A DNA stretch of 9,006 nt from an uncultured Oscillospiraceae bacterium (GTDB taxonomy: Bacteria; Bacillota; Clostridia; Oscillospirales; Acutalibacteraceae). This document shows positions 1 through 6,173 of this stretch, piece by piece. The notes beneath the pieces were generated by a model, which saw only the letters and a program-made list of their open reading frames with translations, did no database searches and was not told where the DNA came from. The stretch lies in NCBI GenBank assembly GCA_900552285.1, contig URYV01000061.1:1-9006 (forward strand), in the 5' to 3' direction. Position 1 is the stretch's first letter; each line of letters opens with the position of its first letter. Both the position numbers and the translations under genes were made by a program.

Positions 1-113
1 GGCACCTCGCCGTTTGCGGGAACATCGGCCGAGCCGTAAACAGGCATTGCCGCCGCAATCAAAAGGCAAAGCAGCATACATATGATTTTTTTTGCGGTTG
101 TCGTACTTTTCAT
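1..113 (-). CDS. Secreted protein, N-terminal part only (runs off the window)
   Basis: A leftward ATG at 113-111 follows a good Shine-Dalgarno (GGAGG at 124-120, 6-nt spacer). The 37 complete codons encode a classical signal peptide: a basic start (MKSTTTAKK), a hydrophobic core of Ile, Cys, Met, Leu and Ala, and a likely signal peptidase site after GSA in the MPVYGSA stretch at about residue 29. The mature part begins DVPANGEV and is then lost at the window edge, so no family or function can be named. It is divergently arranged with the cupin gene, with promoters facing away from each other between them. The reading frame, ribosome binding site and signal peptide are seen directly; export is inferred. 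Confidence 0.8.
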   Translation of the reverse strand, partial: MKSTTTAKKIICMLLCLLIAAAMPVYGSADVPANGEV

Positions 114-134
114 TTCAATCCTCCTTTTTTGTTT

Positions 135-163
135 ATTATACTTTTAAACATTAAAAAAGTGAA
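135..163 (-). promoter_or_regulatory. Sigma-A type promoter for the leftward secreted-protein gene
   Basis: On the minus strand a perfect -10 TATAAT (140-135) is preceded by exactly 17 nt and a -35 TTCACT (163-158, 4 of 6 matches to TTGACA). It lies just upstream of the Shine-Dalgarno of the gene starting at 113. The predicted leader is only about 15-20 nt. Confidence 0.65.
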
Positions 164-212
164 TATGAATTTCCGAACAAGCAATTGACAAAGCGGAAAT
201 CAAAAGAAAGAT

Positions 213-241
213 TTGTAATTTCAGCGGGTGTGTGGTATAAT
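213..241 (+). promoter_or_regulatory. Extended -10 promoter for the cupin gene
   Basis: A perfect -10 TATAAT (236-241) is preceded by TGG, giving an extended -10 (TGn) element. At a 17-nt spacing lies a weak -35 TTGTAA (213-218). It is the last promoter-like sequence before the cupin start at 277, giving a predicted leader of about 30 nt. Confidence 0.6.
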
Positions 242-276
242 ATCTGTGAAATTAGGCAACCGAAAGGCAGATTTTT

Positions 277-597
277 ATGTATAAAAATATCAAAAAACAG
301 AAAAAACTGCAGCTTAAAGAGCTTGTGGACTATATGCCCGGTCAGGTTATAAGCAAGACTCTTGTGCAGAACGAAAAGGTCAGCATGACGATTTTCTCCT
401 TTGACAAGGGCGAGGAAATCTCCACCCATGCGGCGGGCGGCGACGCCATGGTCGTTCTTGAGGGAACGGGAAAGTTCACCGTCGGCGGCGAGGAGTTTAT
501 TTTGAACGAGGGCGAAACCCTCATAATGCCGAAAGACATTCCCCACGCTGTATTCGGACAGGAAAAATTCAAGATGCAGCTTGTTGTGTCGTTCTGA
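277..597 (+). CDS. Small single-domain cupin protein
   Basis: The 106-aa product is one cupin-2 beta barrel, the usual size of stand-alone small cupins. Cupin motif 1 lies at about residues 44-65 (KGEEISTHAAGGD followed by VLEGTG) and motif 2 at about 79-92 (GETLIMPKDIPHAV). His51, Glu62 and His90 sit at metal-ligand positions. The second His of the usual HxH pair is absent, replaced within the HAAGGD stretch, so the metal site is reduced or altered. Such cupins are cytoplasmic and may bind a metal, a small ligand or act as an isomerase or sensor; the sequence does not say which. The start is supported by a modest AAAGG about 9 nt upstream and the promoter at 213-241. It appears monocistronic, with a likely terminator just downstream. 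Confidence 0.85.
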   Translation: MYKNIKKQKKLQLKELVDYMPGQVISKTLVQNEKVSMTIFSFDKGEEISTHAAGGDAMVVLEGTGKFTVGGEEFILNEGETLIMPKDIPHAVFGQEKFKMQLVVSF

Positions 598-603
598 TTA
601 AGG

Positions 604-630
604 GCCGCCCGCAAAAACAGGGAGGCTTTT
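604..630 (+). terminator. Possible intrinsic terminator after the cupin gene
   Basis: GCCGCCC (604-610) can pair with GGGAGGC (620-626) around a 9-nt A-rich loop, with one G/A mismatch, followed by TTTTCT. It lies 7 nt after the cupin stop codon. The stem is short and imperfect, so the call is moderate. Confidence 0.45.
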
Positions 631-698
631 CTGTCGGTTTAGACAAATTTCAGGGGGACTTTTTGTGTAATCGTGCCCTTTTATAAATATGTGTTTTA

Positions 699-707
699 TG
701 ATAAAAT
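699..707 (+). promoter_or_regulatory. Weak extended -10 element ahead of the esterase gene
   Basis: TGATAAAAT (699-707) matches an extended -10 (TGn plus TAAAAT, 5 of 6). It lies about 35 nt upstream of the esterase start at 743, in an AT-rich stretch. No convincing -35 is visible at 16-18 nt, so the position is tentative. An alternative -10-like TATAAA occurs at 682-687. Confidence 0.3.
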
Positions 708-742
708 ATTTTGGCAGTAATTTTATATAGGATGATGATTTT

Positions 743-3106
743 ATGAAAAAATTGCTTTGTATAATTCTTTCGGCGGCGCTTGCCTTAAGCCTGCCGGTCT
801 TTTCGGCCTCGGCCGAGGAGGACATTTCCACCCGTTCGATTGAGCCATGCGACGGATATTTTTCCGACTGGGATCAGACGGGAACCGCAAGAGGTCTCGA
901 TAAAACCGATTTTATGGAGGGCGAGGGCTGCTATTCCTTTGAGGGAAGCGACATGACCATCGGTGCGAATTTCACCGATATTTCCTGCCCCGGCGGAGTC
1001 AAAAACGAAAAGTATTTCGAATTTTGGTTCTATGTGGACGACGCCTCCAAGCTTTCGGAGGAATGTAAGGTTCTGATTTATAAAAACGACATAAAAAAAT
1101 ACAAAACCGCAAAGTCGCCTTTCCTTAATGTGCAAAACGGCTGGAACAAGGTGGTCATGAACCTTAATCTTGTTATAGCTTCGGTGGACGAGGTCAACAG
1201 AATCGAGTTTGTGATAAAGGCGTCCGACAAGGTTAAAATCAAGCTTGACGATTTAAGCTTTGCCAAAACCGAACGGCTTTCCGACCGCACGGCTCTCGAC
1301 GCCGCCGTCGCAAAGGCAGAGGCCTTTGACCCCGCCAACCTGACCGCATCCGAGAAAACCGCCTTTTATAAATTCCTCGACAGAGCGAAAAACGACGTAA
1401 AAACCCAGCGCGACGCCGACGCTCTTTGCGAAAGTCTTGAAAATTTCATGTCGCTCAGTTCCAAGGAGGGCAAGTTTGACGACATTCTCACCACCCACGG
1501 CAGAACCTTCTATGAAAACGACGAACTGCACATAACCTACTCGGCAAGCGGTTTTACCGTCCGTTTTTACGGCACGAGTCTTTCGGCCGATTTTTACACG
1601 CTGACCGGCCGCCCCGGCGAATACGGCAGCCCCACCAATCGCTCCTACGTCAACATCTATGTGGACAACGACCGCAATATGTATGACTTTGAATGTGATT
1701 TCGACCCCACCGACCGAGAGGGTACAAGATATATGGAGCAGTCGCTTGAGGATTATAATTCCCGCTGCCCCCATCAGCTTATCGATGCCAAAAAGGAATA
1801 TGTTCTTGCCGAAAATCTTCCCGAGGGCATTCACACAGTAACCGTGCTCAGAAGAAACGAGGTTTGCCTTAACAAGGAAATTGTCATGACCGACATAAGA
1901 ACCGACGGACGTTTTCTCACTCCTCAAAAGAAATCGACCCGCCGCATTGAGGTCATCGGAGATTCCAACATTACGGGCTACGGCAACATGGCCATAAGAA
2001 CCAATTATAAGCCCGAAACCCAGGATGCCACCGTTTCCTATTCAAGCTTTATTGCCGACGCTTTCGGCGCCGAGTATACCATAACCGCCCGCTGCGGAGC
2101 ATACACCGAGGCCGTTCCTCAGCCGAATGTGGGAACCCCCGAGTTTTATACCAACACCTATTTCTTTACCGACTATTGGAACACCGCCCTTGTGGACGGT
2201 GCGGGCAGACCGGTTCAGAACGAGGACGGAAGCTATGCGGAGTTCGACGTCTACAATCCCCAAAACACCCCGAATCCCGACCGTTCGCGGCTTTATGATT
2301 TCACCGAGGCCGACAATGACGTCGTCATAGTCAACATGGGCGACAACGACGTGTGGACAAAGCCCAAAACCGACCAAACAAGGGAGCATTTTGCCGAGGT
2401 CATGAAGAAATTCCTCGGGCAGGTTCGCCTTGCAAATCCCGACGCGCTGATTATTTATGCTTTTTCGCTCAACACCGGCGATTTCAGGGATTGCTCCAAA
2501 GCCGCAGCCGACGCCTATGCCGCCACCGGAGACGAGAACTTTGTTTATGTCGATCTTAAATATTACGATCAGCAGGGCGGCTCGGGGCACCCCTCAATGC
2601 AGGTGCACAAGGCTTCTGCCGACCAGGTTATAAAGGTTATCAAGGAAAAGCTGGGCTGGGACGGCGTGCTCAGAGAGGTCTATGCCGATCCCACCTGCGA
2701 AAATTCGGATAAGATCAAGCTTTCGGATGATTATGCCCTTGTGGGTGACACCGTCACCTTTAAAATCGCCGGTTCGGCCGAAAATGTCAAGGTTACAAGC
2801 CACGGCGAACAGGTCGATTTTACCGAAGAAAACGGAGTTTATTCCTTCACCATGCCCGAGGGCAGCGTTATGATTTCGGCAGACATTGCCGACGAAATTC
2901 ACTACGGTGACATTGACGAGGACGGTTCTGTCACCGTTACCGACGCGCTGCTGACCCTTCAGGCGGCCGTGGGAAAGGTGGACTTTAGCGATGAACAGAT
3001 CCTTTGGGCCGACGTTGACGGCAAGGACGGCGTTACCGTTACCGACGCTCTGCTCGTTCTCCAAAGATCGGTGAGAAAAATCGAAAAATTCCCCGTGGAA
3101 CTGTAA
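743..3106 (+). CDS. Secreted dockerin-bearing SGNH esterase, CE2-like (probable acetyl xylan/glucan esterase)
   Basis: The 787-aa product has a signal peptide (1-24, cleavage likely after SASA). A beta-rich segment at 35-176 resembles a carbohydrate-binding sandwich, and a helical linker spans about 178-240. A CE2-like pair follows: a jelly-roll at about 243-390 and an SGNH hydrolase at about 401-638. Nucleophile Ser408 lies in VIGDSN, block III is MGDND at 533-537, and catalytic His616 lies in GHPS. No Asp precedes His616 in the usual DxxH position, so a Ser-His dyad is plausible, as reported for some CE2 enzymes. A repeat-type beta domain (about 655-713, ending FTMPEGSVMISA) leads to a C-terminal type I dockerin (722-780). 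Its calcium loops begin at Asp723 and Asp757, and the second has Lys761 at loop position 5. The enzyme probably deacetylates plant polysaccharide outside the cell and docks to a cohesin. ATG at 743 follows AGGATGATG. Confidence 0.88.
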   Translation: MKKLLCIILSAALALSLPVFSASAEEDISTRSIEPCDGYFSDWDQTGTARGLDKTDFMEGEGCYSFEGSDMTIGANFTDISCPGGVKNEKYFEFWFYVDDASKLSEECKVLIYKNDIKKYKTAKSPFLNVQNGWNKVVMNLNLVIASVDEVNRIEFVIKASDKVKIKLDDLSFAKTERLSDRTALDAAVAKAEAFDPANLTASEKTAFYKFLDRAKNDVKTQRDADALCESLENFMSLSSKEGKFDDILTTHGRTFYENDELHITYSASGFTVRFYGTSLSADFYTLTGRPGEYGSPTNRSYVNIYVDNDRNMYDFECDFDPTDREGTRYMEQSLEDYNSRCPHQLIDAKKEYVLAENLPEGIHTVTVLRRNEVCLNKEIVMTDIRTDGRFLTPQKKSTRRIEVIGDSNITGYGNMAIRTNYKPETQDATVSYSSFIADAFGAEYTITARCGAYTEAVPQPNVGTPEFYTNTYFFTDYWNTALVDGAGRPVQNEDGSYAEFDVYNPQNTPNPDRSRLYDFTEADNDVVIVNMGDNDVWTKPKTDQTREHFAEVMKKFLGQVRLANPDALIIYAFSLNTGDFRDCSKAAADAYAATGDENFVYVDLKYYDQQGGSGHPSMQVHKASADQVIKVIKEKLGWDGVLREVYADPTCENSDKIKLSDDYALVGDTVTFKIAGSAENVKVTSHGEQVDFTEENGVYSFTMPEGSVMISADIADEIHYGDIDEDGSVTVTDALLTLQAAVGKVDFSDEQILWADVDGKDGVTVTDALLVLQRSVRKIEKFPVEL

Positions 3107-3117
3107 TATATAAAAAG

Positions 3118-3146
3118 AATGACCCGAGCAAGCCGCTCGGGTCATT
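3118..3146. terminator. Bidirectional intrinsic terminator between convergent genes
   Basis: GACCCGAGC (3121-3129) pairs perfectly with GCTCGGGTC (3135-3143) around a 5-nt loop, extended by AAT/ATT at 3118-3120 and 3144-3146. T-rich tracts follow on both strands (TTTTACTTTT rightward; TTCTTTTTAT leftward). It lies 11 nt after the esterase stop and 14 nt after the peptidase stop, so it serves both. Confidence 0.93.
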
Positions 3147-3160
3147 TTACTTTTGTGCCG

Positions 3161-4606
3161 TTAATTGCGCTCCTGCGCTTTTATGAGGTTTTTATAAAAT
3201 CTGACGGCTCCGGGAAGGCAGTTTATTTCCACACATTCGTTAAGTCCGTGCATACCCTTCATCTGCTCCGGACCGAAAACTATGGGCGAAAAGCGGAGGC
3301 AGTTTTTGCACACCGGCTGATAAAATTGAGCGTCGGTGGCGCCGGTCATAACATAGGGCGAGCAGGGCAGCCCGGGGAAGGTTTCGGAAATGACCTTTTC
3401 AACGGTTTTATAGGCTTCGCCGTTTATGTCGACGGGCTTTGTGAAATCGTTGGAGTGGACGACCTGCGTCTCAAGACCGTGCTTTTTTGCAAGGCTTTCG
3501 ATTATTTCAAGGCTTTCCTTTTCGCCCTGGTGGGGTATAAATCTCATGTTGGCGCCGAGAGTTGCCTCCTGGGGAATGACGTTATAGGCTTCCGAGCCCG
3601 ATTGCATTGTAAAGGCAATGGTGGTTTTGAGCATGGCGCCGGCTTGGGCGCTTATGGAGGGCATGAGAGCGGTTAAAAGGGGTTTGAAAAGCCAAAGGTT
3701 TCCGAAAAGAAATCTCAGCCCGAAGGGGGCATAGGGCGCAAGGGCCTTGAACATGGAGGAAACCTCGGGGGACATTTTCGATTTGAAAGGATGCTTTGTT
3801 TCAACCTCGTTTACAAAAGCGGCGAGGCGGGCGACGGGAGTGTCCTTTGTGGGGGCGCTTGCGTGGCCGCCGGTGCTTTTTGCCGTGAATTTAACGTCGG
3901 CCTTGCCCTTTTCGAAAATTCCCACCATGGCGAAATTACCGTGAATACCGCCGATTGGCTCGGAAATTATGGCTCCACCCTCGTCGCAAACAAGGAACAG
4001 CTCGACGCCGCGTCTTTTAAGCTCGTCCACGATTTTCGGAGCGCCGTCTCCCGCCCATTCCTCGGTGCAGGAGGAGGCAAGATAGACGTCGACGGGAGGG
4101 GTGTATTCTTCGCCCAGCAGCTGCTCGACAGCCTCGAAAAAGGCCATGACCGAGCATTTTGTGTCGGCCGTGCCTCTGCCGAAAACCTTTCCGTTTTCTA
4201 TGTCTCCCGAAAAGGGCTCGTGCTCCCATTTTCCTTCGGCGGGAACAACGTCCTGATGGCTCATGAGAAGAATGGGCTTTTTGTCGCTTTTTCCTTTCCA
4301 GAAAAAGAGCAGATTGCCGTCGATTTCGGTCTTTTCAAGGCGCTCGTGAACAAGGGGAAAAAGGTTTTTTAAAACCTCGTGAAAGCCGAGAAATTTTTCC
4401 CGTTCATCCACGCCCGCGTGGGAAGTGGTGTCATATTTGACCATTTCCGACAGCTTTTTCGCAAGGCGGAGCGATTCCTCCTCGTCTTCATTCGGGGCAT
4501 ACAGAGAAACCTTCTTTTTGCCGAGCAGCGTGTGAACAAGGGCAATCAAAAGCAGCAGGGCGATTAGACTCAAAACGCACAGCGGAATTATCCATAAAAG
4601 CTTCAA
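3161..4606 (-). CDS. Membrane-anchored M20 family metallopeptidase (PM20D1/CPS1-like)
   Basis: The 481-aa product carries one N-terminal membrane segment (about residues 4-27) followed by a complete M20 dizinc hydrolase. Visible motifs are SHQDVVP (His117, Asp119), GRGTADTK (bridging Asp148), TEEW (catalytic Glu182, zinc ligand Glu183), CDEGG (Asp208), GGHASAP (His248) in the lid domain, and a terminal HGLNE (His453). All metal and catalytic residues expected for the family are present. The TM-plus-long-M20 architecture resembles carboxypeptidase S and PM20D1, which cleave peptides or N-acyl amino acids; the substrate here is unknown. The start is TTG at 4606-4604: an in-frame TGA lies three codons upstream, no ATG lies near, and an AAAGGA sits 9 nt ahead. 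It overlaps the stop of the preceding membrane-protein gene (TTGA), implying translational coupling. It is the last gene of the operon. Confidence 0.92.
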   Translation of the reverse strand: MKLLWIIPLCVLSLIALLLLIALVHTLLGKKKVSLYAPNEDEEESLRLAKKLSEMVKYDTTSHAGVDEREKFLGFHEVLKNLFPLVHERLEKTEIDGNLLFFWKGKSDKKPILLMSHQDVVPAEGKWEHEPFSGDIENGKVFGRGTADTKCSVMAFFEAVEQLLGEEYTPPVDVYLASSCTEEWAGDGAPKIVDELKRRGVELFLVCDEGGAIISEPIGGIHGNFAMVGIFEKGKADVKFTAKSTGGHASAPTKDTPVARLAAFVNEVETKHPFKSKMSPEVSSMFKALAPYAPFGLRFLFGNLWLFKPLLTALMPSISAQAGAMLKTTIAFTMQSGSEAYNVIPQEATLGANMRFIPHQGEKESLEIIESLAKKHGLETQVVHSNDFTKPVDINGEAYKTVEKVISETFPGLPCSPYVMTGATDAQFYQPVCKNCLRFSPIVFGPEQMKGMHGLNECVEINCLPGAVRFYKNLIKAQERN

Positions 4607-5292
4607 TTCTCTTCATCCTTTCTTTCTCTTTTGTAAAGGAGCAGGGCGATGCCGATTGCAATGGCGCCCGAGGGAATTATCATAAAGCTTGTGGAGGAGG
4701 TGAGGGAGGGGAGGAAAATAAAGAGCAGGCTCATGATAACGAGGGGAGCAACGGCCACCTTTATGTTCTTGCGATAGTACTTATATGCCATGGCGCCGAA
4801 AAGAGCCGGCACAACGTTATCAAAAGCAGGCTGAAGAGCGGGGCTTTCAAGCACCGGTTTCAGCGGGGTGAGTATTGCCACGCCCACCGCAAGCACCAAA
4901 ATGGTGACGAGAGACGAGGTGGCGATGGAAAGGGTGGAAATAATTTCGTTTTCCTTGGTGCCGGTTTTCGCTCCCACCATGTCTCTTGCGTTGACGGCGC
5001 AGGGGATTTTCATGTTTATGAGATTTCCTGTTATGAATGCAAGGTATCCGCCGCCCGAGCCGAGCATCGGGGTGTATATAAGAAATTCGGCAATGCTGCT
5101 TACAAACCAGATTATTCCTACCGAAAAGAAGCCCTTTGCCGTGGCCGAAAGGTCGGGCATGGCGCCGAGATATTTTCCGATAAGAAAGGGAGCGCCCACA
5201 AGCATTATAAGCGCGGCGATGCTTGCCGTGCGGCCGATTATGTGAGTCTGTCTGCTGTATTTTTCCCAGCTTGAATTGTTTTGTCCGTTCAT
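4603..5292 (-). CDS. Polytopic membrane protein, likely partner of the DUF5058-like protein
   Basis: The 229-aa product has five to seven hydrophobic segments, roughly at residues 22-42, 54-74, 120-143, 158-170, 178-196 and 203-220. A Gly-rich stretch (MLGSGGGYLAF, 76-86) precedes a polar loop containing NARDMVGAKTG (101-111). It has a basic C-terminal tail and no signal peptide. I do not recognise a named family. The ATG at 5292 has a strong AAGGAGGG at 5306-5299 that overlaps the stop of the DUF5058-like gene; the spacing is 12 nt stop-to-start. The stop overlaps the TTG of the M20 peptidase. Sandwiched between another small polytopic protein and a membrane hydrolase, it is best read as one half of a two-component transporter or membrane complex; this is inference from context. 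Confidence 0.85.
   Translation of the reverse strand: MNGQNNSSWEKYSRQTHIIGRTASIAALIMLVGAPFLIGKYLGAMPDLSATAKGFFSVGIIWFVSSIAEFLIYTPMLGSGGGYLAFITGNLINMKIPCAVNARDMVGAKTGTKENEIISTLSIATSSLVTILVLAVGVAILTPLKPVLESPALQPAFDNVVPALFGAMAYKYYRKNIKVAVAPLVIMSLLFIFLPSLTSSTSFMIIPSGAIAIGIALLLYKRERKDEEN
4616..4621 (-). promoter_or_regulatory. Shine-Dalgarno that fixes the TTG start of the M20 peptidase
   Basis: AAAGGA on the minus strand lies inside the 3' end of the upstream membrane-protein gene, 9 nt before TTG (4606-4604). An ATG within the same stretch is in another frame (the Asp codon region of the upstream gene), so it cannot be the start. This site plus the overlap with the upstream TGA is the reason for choosing TTG. 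Confidence 0.7.
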
Positions 5293-5304
5293 ATTTTGCC
5301 CTCC

Positions 5305-6055
5305 TTAAACAAGTCCCGCGACAACTGCCGCCGCCATGCCGACGAGCATACTGACCGCTACCGAGAAGTTTTCCACCCAGGCGAATTTTTCCTTTTTGGA
5401 CAGGAAGATAAACAGCGCCATAACCGCCGCCGACACGGCAACGACTATGAGGGGAATAAGGCTTCCCTTAAAGGTGAAAAGTCCTTCCGACGAAACAAAG
5501 GAGCCTATATAGCTTCCGATGTATGCGCTGACAAGGCCGATGAACATGGCCGTCATGGCCGTGTCGCCGAATCCCGCAGCGAGGCCGCCGCTTTTTCCGC
5601 CCGAGCCGAGCTTTTTGGTGTATTTTTTGTTGAACAGCACCGACAGCAGCACCCCATATAATGCACACGCTCATGAGCAGGGCAATTGTGGCAAAGCCCG
5701 AGGCGGTCATTTCGGCGGAGGAAAGGGACGACATTCCCGTTTGCTCGGCCGCCGCCTGAGCCACCTGCGTTTCATAGTGGAGGGCACCGATTACCGAAAG
5801 GCGGAGCCACGGCCAAGGGATTCCGAGACTTCCCGCAAGGGCGATAACTCCGAGAAGTATGCCGATACTCGGCAGCACCGAGAAGGTTGCGCTTGATACG
5901 ATGACCCGTTTCATTTTTGTTGTGTCCATGCCGAGAGCCTTTCCCTGGCGGTAGGCTCTGACCATGAAAATCACACAGACCACCGCCACAAAGGCGATGA
6001 TTCCGCCGCATATGGCGTAGAGAGGCGCGCTGTTAAGCTTATCCATGACAGACAT
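5305..6055 (-). pseudogene. DUF5058-like membrane protein gene with an apparent frameshift
   Basis: Frame one starts at ATG 6055 (Shine-Dalgarno AAAGGAGA at 6069-6062) and encodes about 134 residues: TM segments at about 11-32, 57-77 and 116-135, and the motif PWPWLRLSVIG (80-90) that I associate with DUF5058. At a run of four G (5655-5652) this frame turns into a basic, Arg/His-rich tail, while the frame beginning GTG at 5652 continues with 115 membrane-type residues (LLSVLFNKKYTKK onward, TM segments, ending VVAGLV) to TAA at 5305. Removing one G joins them into a 249-aa protein, about the family size as I remember it. The gene is either broken, phase-variable or, most likely, misread at the G run. 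It is the first gene of the operon, directly behind a strong promoter. The DUF5058 assignment is from memory of the family. Confidence 0.75.
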
Positions 6056-6082
6056 TGCAAAATCTCCTTTGATTTTTCTTTC

Positions 6083-6111
6083 ATTATATAACATTTTCCA
6101 CCCTCGGGCAA
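6083..6111 (-). promoter_or_regulatory. Strong promoter of the DUF5058/membrane protein/M20 operon
   Basis: On the minus strand a perfect -10 TATAAT (6088-6083) is separated by 17 nt from a -35 TTGCCC (6111-6106, 4 of 6). It sits between the terminator of the symporter gene and the Shine-Dalgarno at 6069-6062, so the three-gene operon has its own start. The predicted leader is about 20 nt and contains no visible regulatory RNA. Confidence 0.8.
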
Positions 6112-6130
6112 GATGTTTATAAAACAAAAA

Positions 6131-6154
6131 CCCGCTCGGCGGCAACCGAGCGGG
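6131..6154 (-). terminator. Intrinsic terminator of the symporter gene
   Basis: A perfect 9-bp stem, CCCGCTCGG pairing with CCGAGCGGG around a 6-nt loop, is followed on the minus strand by TTTTTGTTTT. It lies about 19 nt after the stop codon of the AgcS gene and ahead of the next promoter, cleanly separating the two transcription units. Confidence 0.93.
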
Positions 6155-6173
6155 AAAAGGACAAAGAATGTGA

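Noticed and set aside
185..190. Perfect TTGACA as a -35 for the cupin gene
   Set aside because: The only good -10 (236-241) is 45 nt away; at 16-18 nt spacing only AAGATT-like sequence is present.
1253..1927. Long leftward open frame inside the esterase gene
   Set aside because: Antisense shadow of the esterase coding sequence, with no start signal and no family features.
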